The notes: generated by a model not told the origin, from the letters alone. A DNA stretch of 64,000 nucleotides from Cryptomeria japonica (GCF_030272615.1 NC_081409.1:652272468-652336467), one strand, 5' to 3'. Shown: positions 11,505 through 22,638, counted from the stretch's first letter. Program-made: numbers and translations.

Positions 11505-12165
11505 AAATATAGTGGATAAGTAGAAGGAAGAGAGTCAATTTTGCATCGTAGAATATTTGTAATCCTTCTTTGTCTAAGTTCAAGATTGATGAGGAAAAAA
11601 TTAGAGCTTTTATGAAGACTAACCTTTTGACCTGCAACAACTTCACAAGTAGACAGGACCCTCTTAAGGTCCCAACCTTCAAGAATAGAAGATTCCCCAA
11701 GGACAATGGTATCATCAATGAACTATTGATGAGAACAAACCAAGGGGCTTGAAGAAGTCTTGAGTGCTTTCAGATGAGCCCTAACCACCATATGATGAAT
11801 AAATCTCCAAAAATATCAGCCATAATAATGAATAGGAGTAGAGAGGTTGGATCCCCCTATTTAATCCCTCTAAATCTTGGAAAGAAACCATATGAGGATC
11901 CATTAATAATAATATATGTTTTTGTGAAAGGTAACAACTGCTATAGAATCTTTTGAAACTTCTTATTAAAGACAAAAGCTCCAAGAAATTTGCTAAAAAT
12001 TGCCAATCAACTCTATAATAGGCCTTCATGCGATCTAATTTTGAAAGAAAACCCTACTTCTTGTTGACAACAAGAGAATGAATATTTTTATGAGCAACCA
12101 CAATAGAGTCTAAAATCTGATGATCTAGGACTTGAATCCAATTTTTTGGTCAGACAATTTTTTTC
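11505..12165 (-). pseudogene. LINE reverse transcriptase fragment
   Basis: Read on the minus strand, this covers the central RT: HQILDSIVVAHKNIHSLV, KLDRMKAYYRVDWQFLANFL, GDPTSLLLFIIMADIFGDL, the active-site region FIDDTIVLGE (catalytic DD kept) and CKIDSLPSTY at the left end. These match conserved RT blocks of plant LINEs, with stops and frameshifts between them. Both ends are abrupt: the homology stops after STY at about 11508 and is lost upstream of 12165. It is not continuous with the neighbouring LINEs. Confidence 0.75.
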
Positions 12166-12849
12166 TTTGAAAGACGCTTTGGAGTCAATTTCATTTTTCT
12201 ATGTTGTGCGAGCGTAGAAGAAAGCAACTAATTGTTTGGACAAATGTGCTTTTGACCATCTTGATGGATGGAATGTTAAGGAATGGGGCCATATGCCCCA
12301 AAATTTTATCAAATTCTTAATAAGATTCTAGTGGATGTTATGAGTGGTTAGTTTTGGCCTTATTTGGGTCATATTTAGGCTGGCATTTCTTGTTTTTCTC
12401 TCTTTTTTTGCTAGTTGCCCCTTGACTCTGTACTATTATTTCTAATTCAATAAACTTCTACCGTCTATCCAAAAAATAACACATGACAAAATTATACCTC
12501 AATAATGAATTATGCCTTATTCATAGGATAAAATGAGATGAAATCCTCAAGGATGTAGTGGTTGATTATAACATACTATAAAAAACAAAATTAAAAATTA
12601 AAAAATATCAAAATTAATACGACATGCATGAAAAGATAGTAAAGAGAAAAATGCATAATAATATGTAACTGTAATGCATAACCAATAATAGATATGTATG
12701 GATAAAATTGATAATCATAAAAAAAAATACAATAATTTTTAAGAATAATAATGAATCTTGGAAACGGATGAAGGGATGAAGTTGAGGCTTTGGGGAGAGG
12801 TACTAGAAACCTAAGGGAGAAAGGAACATGGAAAGGGGAAAAGAATTCT
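12166..12849. other. Spacer with a possible LINE 3' end
   Basis: Around 12340-12476 the plus strand looks like a plant LINE 3' UTR: T-rich, then CCCCTTGACTCTGTAC, then AATAAA, ending in CCAAAAAAT. No ORF can be tied to it. The remaining bases to 12849 are AT-rich with no feature I recognise. Confidence 0.35.
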
Positions 12850-12854
12850 AAGGG

Positions 12855-14233
12855 CATTGGGCCTTCTACTCACCAACAATTTGCAGTTGGCATGATACTA
12901 TTTGGCGAAGCAAGATGCTCTGAGGCATGACTCATAAATAATTATTTGGATAGGTATTGCAAGGCCTCAGGTCAAAGCATTAATTGGAAGAAATCTGAAG
13001 TGTTTTTTATTAACACATACTTAAGGCTTGAAATAGTTATTGCAAGAACTCTAAATCTCTAAATTGCCTTTTTCCTAGGACAATTCCTAGGAATACCTTT
13101 GTTTGCAAGTATGAACAAAAAATGCTACCGAGACTATATTGTTTTCAATTTTAGAAACAATATGGAGACATTGTAGGGAAGTGGTTATCTTCGGATAGAA
13201 GAATTATGATGATCAAGGCAGTGCTATTGACCATTCCAGTTTATTTATTGACATGCCTTAAGCTCTCCAAATTTGTTGATGATATTCTCAACCAAACAAT
13301 GCAAACATTTTTTGGAATGGAGCTAGTGAACAAGACAAATTTCCTTTGGTTTCCTAGAACAAGGTGTGTCCTTTGAAGGAGGTTGGAGGAGAAAGTATTA
13401 GCCAACTATAAATTTTGAGTAATGTGTGCTAAATTAGTTTGGAACTTATATATTCAAACAATGATCGAAGGTGGGTTATGGTGTTAAGAAGGAAATATTT
13501 GGATTTGGATGATACCATTATAGTTTTGACAACTATTGACCCTCTAAGAGGATCAGCTATATGAAACTACATCCAAGAGTGTAGTGATATAATTTACCGA
13601 CACATAACATGGGAAGATAGGAATAGGGGATGAGCCTCCTTTAGGACAGATTCTTGATCTGACAAAAAATCAATTATGTTCAACCCAAATTGGGAAACTA
13701 TACAAGCAAAGACTAGTAGATTTTAGGGGAAGGAAATTTGTAATTATGAAAGTATGATCGATAAAAATGACACTATTATTCGGCAATGACACTCCTTAGA
13801 GAATATTAATGCCCCAAAGGAGTAGAAGTAGGCTCTCATGGCTATTTTGAAGAATAAACATTTCTCCCCATCTAATGTACACGATATTCATAGGTGGTGT
13901 GGCTTTTGTTCAGGAACATACAAGGCTAAGGTGGGGTACAAGATTAAAGATGTTGCAATTGCAAAAGTAGACTGACCTATCAAATTATTGTGGGAATGTC
14001 ATTGCCTACCCAAACTTGGTCTTTCTGCATGGATGGCAATTCAAAGGAAAATTTTGATTGAAGATAGATTTCAAAGAATGGGAATTAAAGGTGTTGGGAC
14101 ATGTGTGTTATGCTATGGAGATAATAAATACACAAATCACATTCTTCTCAATTATCCTTACTCAAAAAAATGTCTGAAAAATTTCATCAACAAAATTAAT
14201 TTGCAATGCCCCATGCCTCATGGGTTGGTTTAA
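12855..14233 (+). pseudogene. LINE RT thumb, connection and zinc finger, broken
   Basis: The fragment opens with HQQFAVGMILFGEA, the position where LINE RTs have FADD; here the catalytic aspartates are lost. Then come YCKASGQSINWKKSEVFF near 12970, FPLVSWNKVCPLKEVGG near 13345, RRWVMVLRRKYLDLDD near 13470, and an open stretch at 13988-14233 with LGLSAWMAIQRKILIEDRFQ and GVGTCVLCYGDN. The last two correspond to the zf-RVT region with its CX2C half. Frames change several times. Confidence 0.75.
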
Positions 14234-14351
14234 TATGTGGCCAACAAAGTGTAGAAAAGCCTTATTTTGGTTTCTATGGGATATTTTACCATATATAATA
14301 ATTTGGGAGCTTTGAAAGGAACATAATATAAGGATCTTTCAAAGCAATGAT

Positions 14352-14950
14352 ATGTTAGTTGAGGTTTTGTGTAGGAAAAATGAGCAAAAAGTCATGGATC
14401 TGGTCAAAAATGCAATTAGAAACAAATCTCTAAAACACAATCTTCTCACTATTTGGGATAATGATATGTTGAATATATTCCCTAACTTGAAAGTGGCCCC
14501 ATGTTTTGGGTCTACAAGGAAGGATTGGGCAAATACACAGATTGGGGTTCAATGAATGGCTCCTGAGAATGGGTGGTTAAAAATAAAATTTGATGGTACT
14601 TCAAAAGGAAATCCAAGGCTGAGTGGGATTGGTTGTGTGGAAAAAGACCAAAATGGGCTTATTATGGGAGAAATTTCACAATATATTGACATGTCAACCA
14701 ACAATGTTGAAGAATTTTGGCACCACTTGAAGGATTAAGACTTGGAATTGATTTAGAGGAAAGGAGAGTCCATTTAGATGGTGATTCTCTCATAAATATT
14801 ACCACCATTAGACGCAATGTCATGCCAAATTGGAAGCTTTCTTAGTGGCTCAGACCGATAAAGGAATTGTTAAGGAAATTTGACGAATTCAAAGTTTCCT
14901 ACATATACAGAGAAGGGAATGAGGTGGTGAATGGACTTGCCAAATAAGCT
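14352..14950 (+). pseudogene. LINE RNase H domain, broken
   Basis: After a linker (14352-14555) comes a plant LINE-type RNase H: WLKIKFDGTSKGNPRLSGIG (first Asp), then NNVEEFWHHL (Glu position), LDGDSL (second Asp) and a closing YIYREGNEVVNGLAK. A TGA at 14553-14555 separates linker and domain, and a frameshift follows near 14735. The order is the same as in the minus-strand LINE at 7850-10742. Confidence 0.8.
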
Positions 14951-16519
14951 ACTGAAAGGAATATTTATGGCCATGACTTAGATGGGGTTCAGGGAATGTT
15001 TTATGTTTAATTAATTTACATATTCAACATGTCTCTATACCTAGTTCTCAATATTGATTATTTTTTAGTTTGATGGATCCCTTTAATTGACATCATTAAA
15101 GTGGTTGGACAATGAGCCATTGGATTGTATGGTGATGACAGGGGTATAGATGTCTTGTTGGCATTTTACCCTAAGAATAGTGACTATGTTGGAGACATAT
15201 GTGAGAGCATGTTGAGGGTTTTAATATTTTAAAATAAATTTGGCATTAATGCAGATTCGAAGGTTTATGATTTGGTAGTGTTTATGCATGAGAGTATTGA
15301 TGGTGAGTGGAGTGTGCCACCTCTTAAGGCTCATGGATAATTGTGCAATGGGATATAAGATCAAAGGATTTAATGAGAGATTTAGAAATATCGGATCAAA
15401 ACAAGATTCAATTATCCTATCTTATAGAGAGATGATGACTTTAAAAGAAATGGAGTTTTTTTTAATTTTTTTTATGTGGAGCAACATTTGGCATTACAGC
15501 TAGATAGTTAAGTTAGTCTATAATGGACATGCAATTATTATAAAAAAAAAATTAAAAAGTAGATGTCTTTTCTAGGCAAGGTGAATGATAATAGGTTATT
15601 TTCTATGTTATCCTCCAACCATCCTTTGATTTTGCATGTTGTTAAGGATATTTTGGATCTATAATTTATCATTTCTTATCATAAATATAGGGTGAAAACA
15701 GACATATCTGCAATGTTCCTAGTGATGGTATTTTATACAGGCATCCCGAAGGCAAGAGCAAAAAAATGTGTCAAGTGATCTTCAAACATTTTTTTGGGGG
15801 GGGGAGATTGACATTCTCCTTAATAATATGGATGGAAATATTATGATCCCTTTTTCATAGTTATTATTTGTCTCATGGAAGGGTTGGAAAGGTGAGATAA
15901 TTCTCAGTGGAGTGGATGATAGAACTAGAGCTATTGTAGGCTAGATGGGAGGATGTGGATAGGATAATCAACTTTATACAATGCTTGGCGGGTATGATGG
16001 GTGTCCCTAAGAAGGGATGGATGAAATAATACACATGATAGATGAGGGCTTGCTAGATGAATATAAGGAGGTCGATATCTTAGATGAGGAACAAAATATG
16101 GTGCTACCAATGCAGGAAGACTAGTGGCACCAGAATGTCATGCAGAATGTTGAAGAGGTGGCCAATAGTCCATCTCATGCAACTTGAAACGTGGATTGTC
16201 TAGTGGTGGCTAGGGCTATGGTGGTCTAGAAAATCTTAAGGGAGGGTACAAATTAAATCAAGGTTTCAAGTTCTATGGGTATGATTTTGCTTGGTTTTTT
16301 AATTTTTGTAATTTTTGTTAGTATATTTCCTGGTTGTGTTGGTAGCTCGTATCGTTGGTTGGATATTGGCCTTTGGTTTTGGTGGGGTTGGTTTTTTATG
16401 CTAGCTGGTAGTCATCGAGGTGTGGATAATTGTTTCTTCTTTCACCCCATCTTTTGTGTTTTGTTGTTTATAAACTTTACTTTTAGTGTATTGGGTGTTG
16501 CCCCTTAGCATCTATTTAA
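14951..16519 (+). other. Long LINE tail after RNase H, partly coding-like
   Basis: About 1.5 kb lies between RNase H and the poly(A). Protein-like runs occur, for instance VLLAFYPKNSDYVGDICESM near 15150, VYDLVVFMHESIDGEW near 15265, and an acidic run with LDEYKEVDILDEEQNM near 16050. None matches a family I know, and frames are broken. The last 250 bases are T- and G-rich, like a LINE 3' UTR. Confidence 0.4.
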
Positions 16520-16537
16520 TTATTAAAAAAAAGTAAC

Positions 16538-17237
16538 ATTACTTAGAAGGATGGATTAAACCACTAATAACATGTGAAATAAATAATAAATGATTACCTT
16601 TTAAACTTAATTTTTTGTGAATAAATCATCAAGATAAACATGAGGTGGGATAGGACAAGTTAGATTCATCAAAATATAAAAAAAATTAAGAAATTCTCAC
16701 AAATGCCTTTTCCTATATATTAAATATTTTGTAATAATAAATAAATTTACTACGAATATGAATTTGGCATTGATGTTGGTAATTATAATTGATAATATAT
16801 AGAAGTAATTAAAATAAATAAAATGAAGGTACTTATCTAAATTTTTGATGTGAATATAAGTAGAGAAAATTTATTCATCATAGATTCAAAACCTTATGTA
16901 CCTAAAACTATCCCCAACATGAGTTAATTATTTTATTAAAATTTTGCTCAATTTCATATCTTGATAATGATTTTGTTCAGTAGCACCAAATTTAGTATAT
17001 TTGTATGTTGTAAATTGATGCTGGTATGGATGAAGTTGATATTAGAGGTTGTGTGATTGAAAAATTAGATTAACTTTCTTCTTAATATTTAAATTTTTTT
17101 AATTGTTCTAATATCGTTGATAAATAATATTGGAATGTTTTTTAAATGATAGTCACGTTCTTAATCAAATCCCTTAATTGACTAATTCAATGACTTTAAA
17201 AATTAAAAAAAATAGAAAAGCAAATATACAATATAGT
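16538..17237. other. AT-rich spacer, nothing recognised
   Basis: Sequence between two LINEs of opposite orientation. It is strongly AT-rich, without a convincing ORF or repeat. Confidence 0.5.
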
Positions 17238-17399
17238 TTTTGATTAGAGGAAAATAGGTTTTGAAGGGACCTAAAACCCTTTACAACAAAGCCATACAGT
17301 CAAAATAAATCAAACAATAACCAACCACTAGACATAATCAAAACAAAAGAAACAAAATCATAAACCAAAATCCTAAAGACTTTATAATGTTTTCATTAA

Positions 17400-19035
17400 A
17401 ATTTCATTTTTTTTAAATCACATGTTGATTTATATTGCGCACCTTATGGACAATGTTGTCAATGGATGTTATGTCCTTGTCCCTACTATGGAGCTTGGAA
17501 TGAGGACTTGGAGAAGAACCAGAAGCCATCGCATGAGAGAAATCTATCTTCATAGACTTAACACTTGTAGTTTGAGATTCAACAACCCCTTTGGAAAAGT
17601 ATCCTGAGCTTGGGAATTCAGTTGCTTAAGTTATTTAGAGCTATTCACCATGACTATCTAGTTCATTGCCACAAGAACCCTCAAATTTTCTTGTACTTTC
17701 CTAAAGGACTCCTCCAAAGCATTAATACATTGGTCATGCCCTTCCTTCAAAGCCTTAATTCCCTTAGCTAGCTCCTGAATAGTAGTGAAAATGTTATCCA
17801 TGCTCTACACATTATGATTTTGAACAACGTTGTCTCTCATGGAAATTATCATAGACACCATCCACATAAACAAGGCATTCTAACTATCCGTAATATCCTT
17901 AACATTCTTAATCATGTTTCCAAAATCATTAACAAAATAACCTTTCTCCAAAGGGGTATTAATGTCAATATCCATAGGGATTTCAACATGAAAACCTACT
18001 TCAATACCATCAGCAAGCAGAGGTTGGATATTAGGGGACTACAAACTAGGGTCAATATTCATATCCATTTGTTGCTTCAACTTCTTTTTATGGGAAAAAA
18101 TACCCATTGAATGGGACAAAGGTTTCCCCTTTCCTTTTACTGACACAAGAGAGGAAACCCCCAAATTCCCTTTTCCCTTGACATCATGGCTAGAGGCCAA
18201 AGAATCAAGCACATATCCATCAAAAGGAATATACTCAGAGCCCCATCATCCAAAATCACAATTTTATGGTAGGCCAAGGAACCCCTTTTGGGTTGTTTAT
18301 ATTTCCTAAATGGGTACAAACATCCTCATTAGAGGGGATATCCTTTGAGTCACTTGAGAATCCCTCAAGATAGGCATTATGCTCAAATTCATAACTAGAA
18401 TTAGGAGTAGGGTTCTTCTGGACTGAAATAGATTTGGCATACTCCATAATTAAGAGGATCAAACCTTCATAATTGACTAGGATAGAGGAATTTTTACCAT
18501 GAAATTTTATACTATGACACAAGGATGAAAATAAATAGAAGGGAAATGAAATGCATTTATCATGCTGAAAATGGTTAAGTAAGACAAAATAATACCTAAA
18601 TAGATTGTAGAAATGGCCATCTAGAGTAACATACCACATAATGACTTTTGCAACTTTTTCCTAGAGGGGCTTGATAGTGGTCCCATCATACCCACCATCA
18701 ATAGTCATTTTGACTTTATCCCTTTCCAATTTCTCAAAGAAAAACATCATGGCTTCAGTAGCACATTTCTTGTCCCTATAGAATTTCATTCCTTCCACCA
18801 AAGTATTAGACACCTTTGCCGCTAACTCCCCTAAAACCACTAGCTCCATGCCATAGACCTTGAGGGTACCCTCATCTCAGCCCTTGACAAAATTAGTAGT
18901 CGCCTACGTATTAAAGCCATGCAATTTCTCAATATACGACATAGGGCCACTAGTTGAAACCTCACCCCAAACCTCATGATTCTCTTTCCATTTTTGATAC
19001 ACAATGGGTTCACCCCTATTCCAATCACCACCCAT
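17400..19035 (-). pseudogene. Extra ORF behind LINE RNase H; shares a module with a gypsy extra ORF
   Basis: The ATG is at 19035 (MGGDWNRGEPIVYQ). The first block reads on through HEVWGEVSTSGPMSYIEKL, two in-frame stops, and MELVVLGELAAKVSNTL. The second block (18660-18400) contains MWYVTLDGHFYNLF and FVLLNHFQHDKCISFPFYL. After a frameshift near 18255 a basic linker follows (HDVKGKGNLGVSSLVSVKGK). Near 17800 there is a helical, charged stretch (MDNIFTTIQELAKGIKALKE) that could form a coiled coil. The first two blocks align with the extra ORF of the gypsy element at 34759-36869, beginning at the ATG of both. I do not know the function. The ORF has several stops and is dead. Confidence 0.6.
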
Positions 19036-19214
19036 GTTGGAAAGATAACCAAGAAAAATCAAAACCACTCAAATGTCAGTCCTGATGCAGAAAAAGAAGC
19101 TCTTAAAGAGGGTGGTGTCTTGACATGCCATAATGAGGGACATGCCACTTCACACAAATTTGAAATATGGGTTTGTCATTTCCCAAAAAACCTTAGAGTT
19201 AGCATTCATTTTGA

Positions 19215-19505
19215 TAATTTCAAATAAGCATTTTTATATCCTCAAGGATGGTGTCAATAATTCCCCACCTCAGCATAGTATGTTGAACCACCCCTAGATT
19301 GGCTAACCTATTGGCAACCAGGTTACCTTCACAATAAACATGAGTAACATTAAACTCTTCAAAGGAGTTAAGCATACTTTCTGCTATCAAGAATCCAAGT
19401 CTTAATGGTCAAACTTGGGGCTTGAAAACCTCTTAGGAAATTAACGATATTTAATGAATCACTTTCAAGACAAACCTTACTGAAACCCTGATCAGAAATA
19501 AGTCA
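19215..19505 (-). pseudogene. LINE RNase H, C-terminal half
   Basis: Minus-strand reading gives KVCLESDSLNIVNFLRGF (second catalytic Asp region) and, after a frameshift, LNSFEEFNVTHVYCEGNLVA followed by NRLANLGV, the usual end of a plant LINE RNase H. The N-terminal half with the first Asp is missing at about 19505, where the element is truncated. Confidence 0.72.
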
Positions 19506-20631
19506 CAGTATTCAATTAAATAAAATATTTTAATCTTTAATCAGTTTTTGTTTTCATATAAATATGATAGCCTTTCAATATTGGATTGTCTCTTCGACTT
19601 CTGATGAGAACATAAATGTAGTGGTTGTTCAGCTTATTTGAAAGCTTATAAATAAGCTCAATTCGAATCTAATAGACAGAGTTACATGCTTACAACTCTT
19701 AGGATGAGTTTGTCAAGCTGTGATATACATCTCATCTATCAAGTTAGTTGATTCAACTCTCATGAAGTCCAAAGGCATATAGATCCTTCACGAGTTCGCC
19801 TTACTTGTATGGACTCGGGCATATAACTTCACCACGAGTTTGCCCAGATTGGATAGATGCAAGGGCATACAACTCTTTCATGAGTTTGCCCAAAATTGAA
19901 TTAATTTTTCATATATATTGAATGAAATGAAGCTTTCAGAAGGTTTATTATGTGTTAACAATACCACCAATTCTTCTTTTGGTATTGTCCCCTGAATTAG
20001 CAAAATAATTCAGATCAAACCCTTAGAAACTACCATCTTGAAGCCAATGCAAATGGCATAAGCCTCGACATAAATATATAATATAGTTATATATCACTAA
20101 TTATGAAAATTTTGGTGAGGTAGTGGATAATAAACTAAGTTATTTGAATGATACAAAAGAAAGTGAGTGAGATCTTGATTCTAGATAATCATACCGAACT
20201 ATAGATTATTCTTCTTTGGAATACTTTACAACATAATTTGAAATATTTCACACTCAATTTAATAATCAATAACTAGTTACAAGAGGATGTAAAGATTCTA
20301 AAACAAAATTTTAAATTTTAAAAATAAAAGAATTAATGTAAACAAAATAAAATTAAAATATAGAATAAAAATAAATATTTTATTATGCAAATTTAATATT
20401 TTAAAATATCAAAATTGGGAAATAATAAAGAAAGAACAAATTAACCACATTATTAAAAAAAAAAACTATTTATATAGTAAATATTGTACATTATAATTAA
20501 AAAGTAAACTATTTATATAACAAATATTTTACATATCACAATCTAAGTCAAAAGATAAGTGTAGAGTAACCAAATTTTATCATTATATAGGTTTAATCTC
20601 TAACAAATTATTCTTTTTTATTATAGAATTT
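19506..20631. other. AT-rich spacer with a short degenerate repeat cluster
   Basis: No gene is visible. A cluster of degenerate repeats at about 19687-19900 is listed separately; the rest is low-complexity AT-rich sequence. Confidence 0.5.
19687..19900. repeat. Four degenerate tandem-like repeats
   Basis: Four diverged copies of a motif like GGCATACAACTCTTTCATGA followed by GTTTGCCCA occur near 19687, 19772, 19817 and 19863, spaced roughly 45-85 bases apart. They look like an old minisatellite or the remains of a regulatory repeat. Confidence 0.5.
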
Positions 20632-20905
20632 AGGGCATGTCCCCAAATTATTTTGTAAATGAAATTATTGATAATAAGCAAAATTTTAGGCAAGTAAATA
20701 GGAGAGCAAAAAAATATGGTGAAGCCATGTGTCTTTTTTTTCAATAAGCAATCACTGCTTAAAAGCTTATTTTCATTTTTTTAAGTAGCTATTGCTCCAC
20801 TAAAATAGTGAAAGATTCCAATTTATCCTTTTCCCTTAATTAGAATTTTATATGGGAACACTCTAGTTGCTTAAATGAGACATGGGGCTAGTCACTATTT
20901 TATTA
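20632..20905 (-). mobile_element. MITE-like repeat, inverted copy
   Basis: The reverse complement of this block resembles 25034-25260. Shared are a CCCCATGTC-like end, TAGAGTGTTCCCAT, AAGGGAAAAGGATAAATT, AAAATAAGC...GCTTATTG and GACACATGGCTTCACCATA. The left end reads AGGGCATGTCCCC, close to the terminal repeat of the copy at 25034-25466. There is no coding sequence, so this is a non-autonomous element. Confidence 0.55.
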
Positions 20906-21612
20906 CAATGCAAATTATAATTGAAAGGAATTTTTATGCAAAAGCACTTTCTAAATGCAACAACATTCACTACAATTTGGAGTACTTTGAGTAACATACT
21001 TGTATATAAAATCATTTAACCACAAAATCATACATATTCAAAATTAGAAACTAGTAATGATTTTTAAAATGATGGGAATAAATCATAGACTAAAAGGGGC
21101 ATCAAAATCTCTATACAAATCTCAATGTTCAAATTATGAAGAGAAATATTAGAAACTTTCACTTTTTACTAAAATAGTCCACTTCTAATCTTATTTCTCT
21201 TTTTCAAAATTTATATATAAATTAAATATACTATTTATCCTATCTACCTCCAATTTTAACTCTTCATTTTCAAGCTCTTTCTAATCCAATAACTTGTATC
21301 CACCTTAAAAATTATCATAATTACGCATAACACCTTCAATGACAACCAAATAATAATGATAAATTATCAACTTAAAATTGCTGATGACAATAAAATATAA
21401 TTAAATTATCAAACACAAATATTTAAAATAAAAAAATTGAGACATCTTTCCAAAAATCATAAGGCAATATGTTTCTATATTAAACTAGAACAATACCCCT
21501 ACCATTCAAGCTCATTTAGATATACTCATTGAACTTACACGCCAGCATGTTCTATTGAATATACCCACGAGAGAGAATAGCTTAACCTATATTCCCCGTT
21601 CACAATTTTATT
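20906..21612. other. Upstream region of the EG45-like gene
   Basis: AT-rich upstream sequence with no ORF. The probable core promoter lies at its end (TATA box at 21613-21622). I could not identify other regulatory motifs with confidence. Confidence 0.45.
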
Positions 21613-21622
21613 CTATATATAC
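21613..21622 (+). promoter_or_regulatory. TATA box of the EG45-like gene
   Basis: CTATATATAC lies 93 bases upstream of the ATG. A transcription start about 30 bases downstream, near 21645-21655, would give a 5' UTR of 60-70 bases. Confidence 0.65.
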
Positions 21623-21714
21623 TCACCTGCACTGCTTAGGATTGAAAATTTTCACCAATCTTGTTGTAGCTGAATAAGAGGATTGAGCAGAAGAATCACA
21701 GAATTTGAGAAACA

Positions 21715-22506
21715 ATGCAAGGCGGAGCTACCTACAGCATTTGGCGGGTTCTGTTTGTGATGAGTTTTATGTGCGCCTGGTATTATTGTATGGGTGATCA
21801 AGGAACGGCTACATTTTACAATCACTATGTCCGTAAGTATATCTTAAATTGTTATCAAATTTTGTGATGGGTATTTTTCTGTAATAGTGATTGAATGAAC
21901 ATTGTAATCAACATATGTGATGGGTATTTCTGTAATATTGATTGATTGAACATTGTAATCAACATATGTGATGGGTATTTCTGTAATATTGATTGATTGA
22001 ACATTGTAATCAACATATGTGATGGGTATTGCTGTAATAGTGATTGATTGAACATTGTAATCAAAGTTAGAGAATGGTATTGTTGATTTTGATAATTTTA
22101 GGGTTTTTATGATTGGTCTTGCAGCATCGGCATGCTATGGAAACGATACCTCGAAATTTCTACCGGGAAATATGATAGCGGCGGCAAGCGATCCACTGTG
22201 GGGCAACGGAGGTGCTTGTGGACGACAGTACAGAGTGTCTTGCGCCGGCCCTGCAAATGGCGTTCCGATGCCATGCAAAGGTGGATCGGTTGTGGTGAGG
22301 ATTGTTGATCATTGCCCCGGATGTGGTGGCACTCTCGACTTATCTCAAGAGGCTTTCGCTGCTATCGCCAATCCTGTAGCTGGCATTATCAAAATCAACT
22401 ATCAACAGTAAGATCATACTGACTGGCTTACTTTTCTTCTCTTGTTCTCCCTTTTATAATTGTTGATATATGCTGAGTTAATTGTGCTTCATTTTGCAGG
22501 GCCTGA
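21715..22506 (+). CDS. EG45-like domain protein / plant natriuretic peptide-like, secreted
   Basis: The only host gene that looks intact. Exons are 21715-21832, 22125-22407 and 22500-22506. Both introns are GT-AG (GTAAGT...TTGCAG and GTAAGA...TTGCAG), and splicing gives 135 residues. An N-terminal hydrophobic segment (RVLFVMSFMCAWYYCMG) is a likely signal peptide. The mature part starts near GTATFYN and continues YVPSACYGNDTSKF, IAAASDPLWGNGGACGRQY, VRIVDHCPGCGGTLDLS and FAAIANPVAGIIKINY. This is the compact double-psi beta-barrel fold shared with expansin domain 1 and barwin, with six cysteines in the mature part as usual for the family. The length is typical. Members are apoplastic proteins linked to water and ion balance and stress; the expansin cellulose-binding domain is absent. 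The last exon adds only one full codon and the stop. Exact function here is unknown. Confidence 0.92.
21863..22068. repeat. Minisatellite in intron 1 (4 x 51-53 bp)
   Basis: Four head-to-tail copies start at 21863, 21916, 21967 and 22018, each beginning TGTGATGGGTATT and containing GAACATTGTAATCAA. The inner two are nearly identical. The array fills most of the 292-base first intron of the EG45-like gene and spares both splice sites. Confidence 0.92.
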
Positions 22507-22566
22507 AAATGCCGAGCAACAGCGATAGCGCATAAAATTAACATATGCATTATTGCAGTTGAATGT

Positions 22567-22638
22567 AGGAAGAATGGTGCCTTGAATAATAAATAAAATG
22601 AGAGGAAGAATGGTGCCTTGAATACTAAATAAAATGAG
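22567..22638 (+). terminator. Duplicated 36-bp 3' UTR unit with poly(A) signals
   Basis: Two tandem copies of AGGAAGAATGGTGCCTTGAA continuing to AAATAAAATGAG, with one mismatch, begin 61 bases after the stop codon. Each copy holds an AATAAA-type polyadenylation signal, so the transcript may have two alternative ends about 36 bases apart. Confidence 0.75.

Larger units (their letters stand above)
12850..16537 (+). mobile_element. 5'-truncated LINE, plus strand
   Basis: Plus-strand LINE domains occur in order: end of RT, connection region, zinc-finger region, RNase H, a long tail and a 3' end with AATTATTAAAAAAAAG at about 16520-16537. The left end starts at the RT active-site region, so the 5' half is missing. 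No target duplication could be found by eye. Stops and frameshifts are common. Confidence 0.78.
17238..19505 (-). mobile_element. 5'-truncated LINE with extra ORF after RNase H
   Basis: On the minus strand the C-terminal half of a LINE RNase H (19505-19215) is followed in the same direction by an extra protein-like ORF (19035-17400) and a 3' UTR-like end (about 17400-17238). That end has TTGTAAAGGGTTTTAGG and finishes in CTCTAATCAAAAA. The joint between RNase H and the extra ORF looks continuous, with no LTR or repeat in between, so I treat it as one element. No target duplication was found, so a chance junction of two fragments is not excluded. Confidence 0.6.

Noticed and set aside
11505-16537. 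Twin-priming inversion joining the minus RT fragment to the plus LINE
   Set aside because: The two pieces overlap in content (both include the RT active-site region) and are separated by about 700 unrelated bases, so they are separate copies.
21855-22064. Minus-strand ORF of four 17-residue repeats
   Set aside because: It is only the translation of the 51-bp minisatellite in intron 1 of the plus-strand gene: 51 is a multiple of three, so the frame stays open.
21863-22068. CRISPR array
   Set aside because: The units are directly adjacent without spacers and lie in a plant intron.
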